Assembly: GCA_903881425.1 (NCBI GenBank)
Contig: CAIRTF010000117.1
Span: forward strand, 1-48,491
DNA from: an uncultured Chitinophagaceae bacterium
Lineage (GTDB): Bacteria > Bacteroidota > Bacteroidia > Chitinophagales > Chitinophagaceae
Direction: 5' to 3'
Length of the DNA stretch: 48,491 bases
Position 1 is the first letter of the stretch. The number at the start of each line of letters is the position of its first letter. The notes beneath the pieces were generated by a model. It saw nothing but the letters and a program-made list of their open reading frames with translations, ran no database searches and had not been told where the DNA came from. This document shows, one piece after another, positions 17,910 to 25,975 of this stretch. Position numbers and translations under genes: made by a program.

Positions 17910-19280
17910 ATGAAAAAGTGTTTATTTATATTATTAGTATTGGTTTCAGGTGTTTTTGCTACAACAAAAGCACAGGTAAAAAAAGTATTGGCTGATAAAA
18001 TTGTTGCACAGGTTGGCGATAAAATTATTTTGCATTCTGATATTGTAAATGCAATATCAGATTATAAAAGACAAGGTCAGGAAGCACAATTGCCTCCTAA
18101 TCCGGATTGTGCTTTTTTAGAAGGACAATTAATTCAAAAAGCATTGGTGTTGCAAGCAGAGAAAGATTCTTTGCCAATTACAGATGAAGATGTTGATGCG
18201 GCTATTGATAACAGAGTTCGTTATTATCTCGGTCAATATGGTACAAAGGAAATGTTAGAAGAGATTGCCGGCAAGACCATCTATCAAATGAAAGAAGATT
18301 TTCGTCCCTTGATTCGCGAACAGAAATTAGCCGATCAAATGCGTGCAAAGATTTTGGAGAATGTAAAAATTACACCTACAGAAGTAAGAGCATATTTTGA
18401 TAAAATACCCAAAGACAGTTTATCTTATTACGAAAGTGAAGTCGAGATTAGTCAGATTATCTTACAACCCAAAGCAGCTCCTGAAGTAGAAGAATATGTT
18501 TCCAAACAATTATACGATTTTAAACGCCAAATTGAAGCCGGCACCAAAAGATTTGATCAGTTGGCTAAACTATATTCAGAAGACCCGGGCAGCAAAGAAA
18601 GCGGTGGAGAATATAATATGAACAGAAATGATAAAAATGTAGACCCTGCATTTTTATCTGCTGCATTCAAATTAAAAGAAGGACAAATTTCTCCGGTTAT
18701 TAAATCGAAATTTGGATTGCACATTATTCAAATGGTAAGTAGAAATGGAGATGATGCAAAGCTTCGCCATATTTTAAAAATACCGCCTGTTACCGATGGC
18801 GAAATTCAAGATGCCATCAAAAAATTAGATACAGTAAAAGCGAAAATTTTAAATCACACCATCACTTTTGGTGAAGCGGTGAGTAAATACAGCGACGAAG
18901 AAAATTCTAAATTCAACGGCGGCGCACTTCAAGGAAGAGATGGTTCAACTTATATTACCATCGATCAAATTGAAGACAAAGATCTGGTACTGGCAATCAA
19001 AGATTTGAAACCGGGTGACTATTCAAAGCCAATGGCCTATGAAGAAAGAGGAATTAAAAAAGTTCGGTTAATATATTTGAAAACAAGAACTAATCCGCAT
19101 AGAGAAAACTTAAAAGAAGATTATAACAAAATTGCACAGCGAGCTGCTGAGGAAAAGAAACAAATGAAACTAGAAAAATGGTTCAAAGAACATTTACCTG
19201 ATTACTTTATAAGTATTGATAAAGAATATACCGGTTGTCGTGTGTTGGATGATTGGTTCAAATACGCTTCTAAAAATTAA
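17910..19280 (+). CDS. SurA-like periplasmic peptidyl-prolyl isomerase/chaperone
   Basis: The 456-residue protein has a signal peptide (about 1-21). A SurA-like N-terminal region follows (about 28-175; IVAQVGDKIILHSDIVNAI, and DVDAAIDNRVRYYLGQYG). Two parvulin (PpiC) domains lie at about 176-282 (SEDPGSKESGGEYNMN, FGLHIIQMV) and 283-390 (KYSDEENSKFNGGALQGRDG). It should help outer-membrane proteins fold in the periplasm. It follows infB by 102 bases with its own -7 box and ends at a strong terminator. Confidence 0.9.
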   Translation: MKKCLFILLVLVSGVFATTKAQVKKVLADKIVAQVGDKIILHSDIVNAISDYKRQGQEAQLPPNPDCAFLEGQLIQKALVLQAEKDSLPITDEDVDAAIDNRVRYYLGQYGTKEMLEEIAGKTIYQMKEDFRPLIREQKLADQMRAKILENVKITPTEVRAYFDKIPKDSLSYYESEVEISQIILQPKAAPEVEEYVSKQLYDFKRQIEAGTKRFDQLAKLYSEDPGSKESGGEYNMNRNDKNVDPAFLSAAFKLKEGQISPVIKSKFGLHIIQMVSRNGDDAKLRHILKIPPVTDGEIQDAIKKLDTVKAKILNHTITFGEAVSKYSDEENSKFNGGALQGRDGSTYITIDQIEDKDLVLAIKDLKPGDYSKPMAYEERGIKKVRLIYLKTRTNPHRENLKEDYNKIAQRAAEEKKQMKLEKWFKEHLPDYFISIDKEYTGCRVLDDWFKYASKN

Positions 19281-19287
19281 TTTCATT

Positions 19288-19314
19288 AACCCGCTTTCAA
19301 AGCGGGTTTTTTTT
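19288..19314 (+). terminator. Intrinsic terminator after the surA-like gene
   Basis: AACCCGCTTT (19288-19297) pairs with AAAGCGGGTT (19299-19308) around a single C, and a T run follows to 19314. In practice the inner bases open to form the loop. It sits seven bases after the stop codon and before the marR promoter. Confidence 0.92.
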
Positions 19315-19327
19315 ATTGGAAAATAAA

Positions 19328-19360
19328 TTTGGAATATACATGTATATACATGTATATTTG
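19328..19360 (+). promoter_or_regulatory. Promoter of the MarR-family gene with overlapping operators
   Basis: The -33 box TTTG (19328-19331) and the -7 box TATATTTG (19353-19360) are 21 bases apart, a full consensus. Two TACATGTA palindromes at 19337-19344 and 19347-19354 fill the spacer and touch the -7 box, so a bound MarR dimer would block RNA polymerase. The predicted start falls at about 19365, the first base of the GTG start codon. Confidence 0.75.
19337..19354. promoter_or_regulatory. Paired TACATGTA operator, marR copy
   Basis: TACATGTA occurs twice with a 10-base period (19337-19344 and 19347-19354), one helical turn apart, inside ATATACATGTATAT-type palindromes. A near-identical pair precedes the pirin operon at 19839-19856. 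It is the natural candidate for the binding site of the adjacent MarR-family protein. Confidence 0.7.
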
Positions 19361-19364
19361 TCTC

Positions 19365-19823
19365 GTGAAATTAGAACAAGCCATACAAAGTGATAAATTT
19401 AAAAACAGCGTGCATAAAGCAAGTTTGAATATTTTATATACAGCATGGTGGCTGAAAACCATTACATGTAAGGAATTGAAAGAATTTGGTTTAACACATG
19501 AGCAGTTTAATGTACTGCGTATTTTACGTGGTAAATATCCCGAGCAAATGTGTGTAAAGGATATCGCTTCACGAATGATTGAAAAGAATTCAAATGTGCC
19601 AAGAATCATCGATCGATTGGAAACAAAGAAATTAGTAAAAAGAACACAAGGTGAAGCAGACGGAAGGCAAACTGTTATTAGTTTAACGCAAGCAGGAAAT
19701 GCAATTTTAGATAGTACCAATACTAAGATTAATAAATTGATGGATGAAACTATGTGTTTAAACAATCAGGAAGCAAGCACGTTAAATAATTTATTGGAAA
19801 AAGTCAGGTTAAGCGAAAAATAA
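19365..19823 (+). CDS. MarR-family transcriptional regulator
   Basis: From GTG at 19365 the protein has 152 residues and begins VKLEQAIQSDKFKNSVHKAS. The winged helix-turn-helix is seen in FGLTHEQFNVLRILRGKYPEQ, then DIASRMIEKNSNVPRIIDRL (recognition helix region), and the wing RTQGEADGRQTVISLT. An in-frame ATG at 19329 lies inside the promoter, so it cannot be the start. The start codon coincides with the predicted transcription start, implying a leaderless mRNA. It probably represses itself and the downstream pirin-YceI-reductase operon. The inducer is unknown; electrophile or quinone stress is a guess from the target genes. Confidence 0.9.
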   Translation: MKLEQAIQSDKFKNSVHKASLNILYTAWWLKTITCKELKEFGLTHEQFNVLRILRGKYPEQMCVKDIASRMIEKNSNVPRIIDRLETKKLVKRTQGEADGRQTVISLTQAGNAILDSTNTKINKLMDETMCLNNQEASTLNNLLEKVRLSEK

Positions 19824-19838
19824 ATTTTTTTAAACAAA

Positions 19839-19856
19839 TGCATGTATGTACATGTA
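19839..19856. promoter_or_regulatory. Paired operator, pirin-operon copy
   Basis: TGCATGTA (19839-19846) and TACATGTA (19849-19856) repeat the 10-base-period arrangement seen in the marR promoter, with one mismatch in eight. The site is 22 bases before the pirin ATG. No clear -7 box is visible here, so the exact promoter is uncertain. Confidence 0.65.
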
Positions 19857-19878
19857 ATAAAACAAAAGGAGAACAGTG

Positions 19879-20592
19879 ATGAAAACTGTATTACATAAAT
19901 CAAATACCAGAGGTCATGCCAATCATGGCTGGTTGAATAGTTACCACACTTTTAGTTTCGCCGGATATCACGATCCTTCAAGAATTCATTTCGGTGCATT
20001 AAGAGTATTGAATGATGATACCGTAAAAGGCGGAATGGGTTTTGGAAAACATCCACACGATAATATGGAAATAGTTTCTATTCCATTATCAGGCGATTTG
20101 CATCATAAAGATAGTACGGGAAGAGATAAGATAATTCGCGAACATGACGTACAGATCATGAATGCAGGCAGCGGCATTGCACACAGTGAAACCAATGCCA
20201 ATCATGATAAAGAAGTAAAGTTTTTACAAATATGGGTATTGCCCAAAGAAAAAAATATTGAACCGCGATATGATCAAAAATCTTTCAGTCCTGTAGATAG
20301 ATTAAATAAATTATTAACGGTTGTTGCACCCGATGATGATAATGCAGTTTGGATCAATCAGGATGCATGGTTTACGCTGGGAAATTTTTCGCAAGACTTT
20401 TTTTCAATTTATAAGCTTCATAAAAAAGAAAATGGTGTGTATGTTTTTGTGATAAAAGGAAATGTTACGGTTAATGATATTTCATTAAACGAAAGAGATG
20501 GTTTGGGTATTTGGGAAACCGATCAATTAAACATTACAGCAAACACGGCTACAGAAATTTTATTGATCGAAGTTCCAATGATTTTAAATTAA
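19879..20592 (+). CDS. Pirin family protein (YhhW-like)
   Basis: The 237-residue bicupin has the pirin metal site: H58 and H60 in GKHPHDNMEI, and H102 and E104 in GIAHSETN. It is full length with a C-terminal cupin half. Related proteins have quercetinase or redox-sensing activity with bound iron; the substrate here is unknown. The start was set at ATG 19879 because AAAGGAG lies eight bases upstream, an unusually good Shine-Dalgarno for this phylum; GTG at 19876 is less likely. It is the first gene of a four-gene operon behind a MarR-type operator. Confidence 0.9.
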   Translation: MKTVLHKSNTRGHANHGWLNSYHTFSFAGYHDPSRIHFGALRVLNDDTVKGGMGFGKHPHDNMEIVSIPLSGDLHHKDSTGRDKIIREHDVQIMNAGSGIAHSETNANHDKEVKFLQIWVLPKEKNIEPRYDQKSFSPVDRLNKLLTVVAPDDDNAVWINQDAWFTLGNFSQDFFSIYKLHKKENGVYVFVIKGNVTVNDISLNERDGLGIWETDQLNITANTATEILLIEVPMILN

Positions 20593-20597
20593 ACAAT

Positions 20598-21455
20598 ATG
20601 AAAACAGTCTATAAAATACTAAATGGTCATTCCACCAATGTAGGAAGTATAAAAGTGCAGGAGTTATTACCGGATGAACATTTTGAAAATCCATTTTTAT
20701 TATTTCATCATGGTGTTGCTGTTGCTGATAAAAATATTCCAATTCATTTGCAAGGTGTTGGTCCGCATCCGCACAGAGGTTTCAGTGCAATCAGTTTCAT
20801 TTATAAAGGTGGCGTTCATCACCGCGATAGCAGGGGAAATGATCATGTAGTATATGCAGGCGGCACACAATGGACACATGCGGGCATGGGCATTATTCAT
20901 AGTGAAAGAGTTCCGGAAGATATTTTTGAATTCGGTGGAAAGCAAGAACTGTTGCAGGTTTGGGTGAATACACCGGCTGCACATAAAATGGACCAACCAC
21001 ATTATTATCCGGCGAGTGCAGAAGAAACACCAATAGTAAAAAGTGATGACGGATTAACAACTATCCGAATTCCTGCAGGCGAATTAAATGGTGTAAAAGG
21101 GATCATTCCAACATTTACACAGATCAATACATTCATGGGTGAAATAAAGAAGGGCGGAACATTTGAATTTTCTTTTCCATCTAATCATCAAACCATTTTT
21201 TATGTGTTGGAAGGAAATGTATTGATAAATAAGGAGTCAACTGTTCAATCCAAACAAATGGCGTTGTTTAATGAAGATGGAGAAACATTTTCTATTAAAG
21301 CCGATACAGATAGTTTGTTTTATGTAGGAAGCGGGGAACCGATTAATGAGCCTGTTGCAGCACATGGTCCGTTTGTAATGAATACACAAACAGAAATTAT
21401 GCAGGCTTTCAAAGACTATCAAATGGGAAAGATGGGTGTATTGATTGAAGAATAA
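20598..21455 (+). CDS. Second pirin family protein
   Basis: The 285-residue bicupin has the metal motif H57/H59 (GPHPHRGFSAI) and H101/E103 (GIIHSERVPED), like its neighbour. The C-terminal half contains a pirin_C domain (FYVLEGNVLINKE) and a conserved PINEPVAAHGPFVMNT motif. It starts five bases after the first pirin stop; upstream in-frame ATGs would overlap that gene and are less likely. Sequence differs clearly from the first pirin, so this is an old paralogue pair rather than a fresh duplication. Confidence 0.92.
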   Translation: MKTVYKILNGHSTNVGSIKVQELLPDEHFENPFLLFHHGVAVADKNIPIHLQGVGPHPHRGFSAISFIYKGGVHHRDSRGNDHVVYAGGTQWTHAGMGIIHSERVPEDIFEFGGKQELLQVWVNTPAAHKMDQPHYYPASAEETPIVKSDDGLTTIRIPAGELNGVKGIIPTFTQINTFMGEIKKGGTFEFSFPSNHQTIFYVLEGNVLINKESTVQSKQMALFNEDGETFSIKADTDSLFYVGSGEPINEPVAAHGPFVMNTQTEIMQAFKDYQMGKMGVLIEE

Positions 21456-21495
21456 ATTTTTTATAAAATCTAAATACAAAATAAAAATAACAATT

Positions 21496-22023
21496 ATGGC
21501 AACTTACAAAATTGATGCAGCACACAGTGAAATTACTTTTAAAGTAAAACACTTAATGATTACCAATGTTACCGGTAATTTCAACAAATTCGATGCAACT
21601 ATAGAATCATCCACAGATGATTTTACTGATGCAAAAATTTCTTTTAATGCAGACGTAAACAGCATTTCTACTAATAACGAGCAAAGAGATGGTCATTTAA
21701 AAGGGGATGATTTTTTTTCTGCAGAGAAGTTCCCATCCATCAACTTCACTTCAACTGAATTTAAAAAGCTGAGTGGAAATGATTATACTTTAACAGGTAA
21801 TTTAACCATTAAAGGTGCTACTAAACCCGTTACATTAAATGTTGAATTTTTAGGAACGGCCACAGATCCATGGGGACAATCAAAAATTGGATTTGAAGCA
21901 ACAGGAAAGATCAACAGAAATGATTTTGGTTTAACATGGAATGCAAGTCTTGAAGCAGGTGGTGTTTTGGTAAGTGAAGATGTTAAACTGCAATTCAACG
22001 TTCAGTTTGTTAAACAAGCATAA
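21496..22023 (+). CDS. YceI family lipid-binding-type protein, cytoplasmic form
   Basis: The 175-residue protein begins MATYKIDAAHSEITFKVKHL and shows the YceI fold hallmarks: ISTNNEQRDGHLKGDDFFSAEKFPSI in pieces, LTIKGATKPVTLNVEF and GFEATGKINRNDFGLTWN. Family members bind isoprenoid or amphiphilic molecules in a lipocalin-like barrel. No signal peptide is present from this start; an in-frame upstream ATG overlaps the pirin gene and is unlikely. It lies 40 bases after the second pirin and probably shares the MarR-controlled transcript. Confidence 0.9.
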   Translation: MATYKIDAAHSEITFKVKHLMITNVTGNFNKFDATIESSTDDFTDAKISFNADVNSISTNNEQRDGHLKGDDFFSAEKFPSINFTSTEFKKLSGNDYTLTGNLTIKGATKPVTLNVEFLGTATDPWGQSKIGFEATGKINRNDFGLTWNASLEAGGVLVSEDVKLQFNVQFVKQA

Positions 22024-22086
22024 ACCAAATATCGCAATTCGTAAAACAAATAAAAGAGTTGAATGTTTTTATAAAAAAGAAGAAGT

Positions 22087-22650
22087 ATGAATATTGAAAT
22101 TATTTCAGGAAGCCCGAGACAAAATAGTGTGACCAACAGATTGGCATTATTCCTTAAAAAATATCTGACCGAAAAAACACAACACGAAATAGGTCTGATA
22201 GATGTACGCGAATGGAATTTGGGTTTGTTACAAAATGTTTTTGCTTCCGTAGAAAAAACACCGGATGAATTCAAGCCATTGGCAGAAAAAATATTTAATG
22301 CAGATGCGTTTATTTTGGTAACCCCGGAATACAATGGTAGTTATTCGCCTGCATTACAAAATTTGCTGGATCATTTTCCTAAACAGTCACATAAAGTTTT
22401 TGGCTTGGTAACAGCATCAGTAGGTGCTTTGGGTGGTGCAAGAAGTTCGCAGCAATTATTATTATTGGTTCCGGCATTATTCGGCATTGCCTCGCCGCAT
22501 ATGTTGATCACGCCGTTTGTTGATAAGAAATTTGATGCAGAAGGAAACTTGACTGACTCATCATTCCAAAAATCTATTGACAATTTTATTAATGAGTTTT
22601 TGTGGCTGGCAGAATCATTACATCCGGAAATAGAGACTGTGTATAATTAA
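22087..22650 (+). CDS. NADPH-dependent FMN reductase/quinone reductase-like flavoprotein
   Basis: The 187-residue protein has the flavodoxin-like start IEIISGSPRQNSVTNRLA, the phosphate-binding loop, and LVTPEYNGSYSPALQNLLDHF, the signature of the NADPH:FMN reductase/azoreductase group. A GALGGARSSQQL turn follows. Such enzymes reduce flavins, quinones or azo compounds. It ends the MarR-linked operon and is followed by a terminator nine bases after the stop codon. Confidence 0.9.
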   Translation: MNIEIISGSPRQNSVTNRLALFLKKYLTEKTQHEIGLIDVREWNLGLLQNVFASVEKTPDEFKPLAEKIFNADAFILVTPEYNGSYSPALQNLLDHFPKQSHKVFGLVTASVGALGGARSSQQLLLLVPALFGIASPHMLITPFVDKKFDAEGNLTDSSFQKSIDNFINEFLWLAESLHPEIETVYN

Positions 22651-22658
22651 TATAGAAA

Positions 22659-22694
22659 AAAGTGGCGGAGTTGTAACTTCGCCACTTTCTTTTT
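22659..22694 (+). terminator. Intrinsic terminator between the reductase and the purF-like gene
   Basis: AAAGTGGCG (22659-22667) pairs with CGCCACTTT (22680-22688), with further partial pairing inside, and CTTTTT follows. It lies only 11 bases before the ATG of the next gene, so it must end the stress operon while the next gene's promoter lies inside or upstream of it, or read-through occurs. Confidence 0.85.
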
Positions 22695-22705
22695 AATCAT
22701 CATCA

Positions 22706-24553
22706 ATGAGCGACGAAATAAAACACGAATGCGGCTTGGCTTTCATTCGTTTGCGTAAACCTTTCTCTCACTATTTGCAGCAATATGGCACTGTAATGTA
22801 TGGTTTAAATAAACTATACTTATTGATGGAAAAGCAACATAACCGCGGACAAGATGGTGCAGGTATTGCAGCAGTTAAATTAAACGTAGAACCAGGTTAT
22901 CCTTTTTTATATCGTTTAAGAAGTAATGCGCAACAACCTATAGCGGACATTTTTTTTCAATTAGGAAAAGAAGTACAGGAATTGGAAAAATATCAATCCG
23001 ATATTAAACAACATCCCGGTTTAATGAAAGGCCATTTGCCTTTTTTGGGCGAATTGATGTTGGGACATTTACGATACGGCACACAAGGAAAAAATAATGT
23101 AGAGTTTTGTCATCCATTTATTAAAAGAAATACTCAGCCCGGAAGAAACATTGCATTGGCAGGAAATTTTAATTTGGTTAATACAGATGAGCTGTATGGT
23201 TTATTGAATATGGAACCCGGAGAATTTCAAAAGCAAAGTGATCTTGCTGCCATGTTGGAAGTGATACATCATTTTTTAGTGAAAGAAGATGAAAAAAATC
23301 CGAATGCTGCTGATCTTTCCAATATTCTAAAAAAAGCAACACCCTTATTTGATGGCGGTTACACTGTTGGCGGTTTAATTGGTAACGGACATAGTTTTGT
23401 AATGCGTGATGCGCATGGAATTCGTCCGGCGTATTATTATATCAATGATGAATTTATTGTAGCAGCAAGTGAACGTGCGGCTATCAGAACAACATTTAAT
23501 GTTGGTGAGAATAAAGTACTGGAACTTATGCCGGGCAATGCTTTGATAATAGATGATCATGGAAATTATAACATTGAACAGATTGTAGAACCGAAAGAAA
23601 GAAGAGCTTGCTCTTTTGAAAGAATTTATTTTTCTCGGGGTAGTGATGAAAAAATTTATCGTGAAAGAATTGCATTGGGATATCATCTGAGTAAACGCGT
23701 ATTGGAATTTATTAATTATGATTTAAAGAATACCATCTTCTCTTATATTCCTAATACAGCTGAAGTTGCTTTTTATGGTTTGGTGAAGGGAATGGAAGAT
23801 TATCTCAATCAAATTAAAGTGCAACGTATTTTAAGTTGGGGAAATGATTTTAATGAAGAGAAGTTGCATGAGATGATCAACAGAAAAATTCGTCAGGAAA
23901 AAATTGCGATCAAAGATGTGAAGCTGCGTACTTTTATTACAGAAGATGCAAATAGAAACGAAATGGTGCAACACGTGTATGATATTACATATGGCACTGT
24001 TAGAAAAGGAGAAGACACATTGGTGGTGATAGATGATAGCATTGTTCGCGGAACCACTTTAAAAGAAAGTATTGTTAGAATGTTATCGCGATTGGGCCCT
24101 AAAAAAATTATTGTGGTTTCTTCCGCTCCGCAAATACGTTATCCCGATTGTTATGGTATTGATATGAGTAAGATGGCTGATTTTATTGCGTTTCGTGCTG
24201 CTGTAGAATTATTGAAAGAACGTAAAATGGAATATGTATTAACTGAAGTACATGAACGAATAAAAGAATTACAACGCAACAATCAATTGCATGTTGAGAA
24301 TGTTGTACGACAGATTTACAAACCATTTGCAACAGAAGAAATTTCTGATCAAATCGCAAGAATGATTACGCCAAAGGAGATTGATACAGATGTTCAAGTC
24401 ATTTATCAAAACATTGAGGACTTACATGATTCTTGTCCAACCAACACCGGTGATTGGTATTTTACCGGCAATTATCCAACACCGGGTGGTAATAAAGTTT
24501 GCAATAAAGCATTCTTAAATTATATTGAAGGAAAGAATGTAAGAGGATATTAA
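22706..24553 (+). CDS. Amidophosphoribosyltransferase family protein (PurF-like)
   Basis: The 615-residue protein starts MSDEIKHECG; C9 is the likely N-terminal nucleophile after removal of a short propeptide. The glutaminase half has MEKQHNRGQDGAG and LGHLRYGTQG. The phosphoribosyltransferase half has the PRPP loop VVIDDSIVRGTT (residues 440-451). It converts PRPP and glutamine to phosphoribosylamine in purine synthesis. It is about 100 residues longer than typical PurF, as in other Bacteroidota proteins of this type; if a shorter purF exists elsewhere, this may be a paralogue. The TAATG junction couples it to the next gene. Confidence 0.9.
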   Translation: MSDEIKHECGLAFIRLRKPFSHYLQQYGTVMYGLNKLYLLMEKQHNRGQDGAGIAAVKLNVEPGYPFLYRLRSNAQQPIADIFFQLGKEVQELEKYQSDIKQHPGLMKGHLPFLGELMLGHLRYGTQGKNNVEFCHPFIKRNTQPGRNIALAGNFNLVNTDELYGLLNMEPGEFQKQSDLAAMLEVIHHFLVKEDEKNPNAADLSNILKKATPLFDGGYTVGGLIGNGHSFVMRDAHGIRPAYYYINDEFIVAASERAAIRTTFNVGENKVLELMPGNALIIDDHGNYNIEQIVEPKERRACSFERIYFSRGSDEKIYRERIALGYHLSKRVLEFINYDLKNTIFSYIPNTAEVAFYGLVKGMEDYLNQIKVQRILSWGNDFNEEKLHEMINRKIRQEKIAIKDVKLRTFITEDANRNEMVQHVYDITYGTVRKGEDTLVVIDDSIVRGTTLKESIVRMLSRLGPKKIIVVSSAPQIRYPDCYGIDMSKMADFIAFRAAVELLKERKMEYVLTEVHERIKELQRNNQLHVENVVRQIYKPFATEEISDQIARMITPKEIDTDVQVIYQNIEDLHDSCPTNTGDWYFTGNYPTPGGNKVCNKAFLNYIEGKNVRGY

Positions 24554-25044
24554 TGAAACAATTATTAATTATACGACATGCGAAAAGTAGTTGGGATATT
24601 TCTACACTCAACGATTTTGATCGACCGTTAAATGCCCGAGGCCATGATGATGCACCGATGATGGCAAAAAGGCTACTCGATAAGAAAATAAGTATTGATG
24701 CATTTGTTTCGAGTACAGCAAAAAGAGCTTTAACAACAGCAGCATATTTTGCTGAAACTTATGAGGCAAAAGAAAATGCAATTATTAAAACGCCGGAACT
24801 TTATCATGCTTCATCGAAAGATTTTTATGAAGTGATTAAAAAGATAAATGATGAATTTAATTCAATCGCTATCTTCTCTCATAATCCGGGCATCACAGAT
24901 TTTGTAAATGATCTCACCAAAACAAAAATAGATAATATGCCTACCTGCGGTGTGTTTGCGGTGAAAGTCAATATTAATTCATGGAAAGATTTTGCTGATG
25001 CGAAGAAAGAATTTTTATTTTTTGATTATCCGAAAGCTGTTTAA
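24553..25044 (+). CDS. SixA-type histidine phosphatase
   Basis: The 163-residue protein begins with the histidine phosphatase motif LLIIRHAKSSW (H9), has RPLNARGHDDA, VSSTAKRALTTA and a second active-site histidine in IAIFSHNPGITDF. Family members remove phosphate from phosphohistidine or small phospho-compounds; the target is unknown. The start overlaps the PurF-like stop by one base. Its stop codon overlaps the stop of the convergent EamA gene by four bases. Confidence 0.88.
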   Translation: MKQLLIIRHAKSSWDISTLNDFDRPLNARGHDDAPMMAKRLLDKKISIDAFVSSTAKRALTTAAYFAETYEAKENAIIKTPELYHASSKDFYEVIKKINDEFNSIAIFSHNPGITDFVNDLTKTKIDNMPTCGVFAVKVNINSWKDFADAKKEFLFFDYPKAV

Positions 25045-25955
25045 TCTAAGCTTTCCAATCCCTCGGCTGTAGTTAATATTTTTTTTCTGTTCACAAAATA
25101 GACACCCGCAAAAATTAATATGGCAGAAAATATTTTTATGATTGACAAATGCTCATTGAATAAAATCATTGAAGTAATGGTAGCAAAAACAGGTTGCGTA
25201 TAAATATAAGTTCCTGTAATAGATGATCCTAAATTAGCAATACCATAAATAATAAATAGATAAGCAAAAAATGTTGCACCCAAAACAACAAAACTCAATG
25301 CTAACCAATGAGACCACATAAAGCCCGCCCAATTAATTTGTGTAAAATCATTCCAGCCAATGGGTACAATCATTAATGCACCGAATAAAAATATCCATCT
25401 GATTACATGAACAGATTTGTAACGTTGCATCAATGGCTGCACCAGTACTAAATAAAATGCGTAAGAAGCAGCATTGATTATTACATATACATCGCCCAAC
25501 ATACTGCTACTTTTATTTACTTGATCTTTCGATAGAATTAAAATAGCAGCCCCGGAGATCCCTAATATTAACCCAATTACTTTGTTGCTTGTTAGTTTTT
25601 CTTTCAATAACCACACAGCAATAATGGTAATGGCAACCGGAGTAGTTAATGCTAATAACGAAGTGTGTATCGGGCTTGTAAGCGAAGCACCTTTAATAAA
25701 TAATATTTGATTAATAGTTACACCTGTGGCTGCACATAATAAAAATAAAGGGATATCTTTTTTTTGAATCAAAGCATGCGATGGCTTTACTAAAAATAAT
25801 AACCAAAATAAAAATAATGCCACTGAAACCCGAATAACATTTAATGCCAATGGCTGCATAAGTGAAGGAGACAAATGTTTAACAGCTACAATAGCACTTC
25901 CAAAGAAAAAATTTCCTAATAAAACGGCGATATGTGCTTTTAATTTTTTATTCAT
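25041..25955 (-). CDS. EamA/DMT-superfamily membrane transporter
   Basis: The 304-residue protein has about ten hydrophobic helices in two EamA halves. The first contains LLGNFFFGSAIVAVKHL and ends with LKEKLTSNKVIGLILGISGA. The second ends with LFNEHLSIIKIFSAILIFAG, the classic EamA C-terminal signature. It is probably an exporter of a metabolite or amino acid; the substrate is not shown. It is the downstream member of a minus-strand pair with the glycosyltransferase (20 bases between). Confidence 0.9.
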   Translation of the reverse strand: MNKKLKAHIAVLLGNFFFGSAIVAVKHLSPSLMQPLALNVIRVSVALFLFWLLFLVKPSHALIQKKDIPLFLLCAATGVTINQILFIKGASLTSPIHTSLLALTTPVAITIIAVWLLKEKLTSNKVIGLILGISGAAILILSKDQVNKSSSMLGDVYVIINAASYAFYLVLVQPLMQRYKSVHVIRWIFLFGALMIVPIGWNDFTQINWAGFMWSHWLALSFVVLGATFFAYLFIIYGIANLGSSITGTYIYTQPVFATITSMILFNEHLSIIKIFSAILIFAGVYFVNRKKILTTAEGLESLD

Positions 25956-25975
25956 GCCGGCAAGATAAAATCAGG

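Noticed and set aside
19463-19470. Single TACATGTA within the marR coding region
   Set aside because: No partner copy at 10 bases; it may still be a secondary site, but there is no support beyond the 8-mer.
20511-20597. Upstream start of the second pirin
   Set aside because: It would overlap the first pirin by over 80 bases, and homologues begin at MKTVYKI-like residues.
22659-22694. Purine riboswitch before the purF-like gene
   Set aside because: Only one simple hairpin with a T run is present; no three-way junction or conserved purine aptamer bases.
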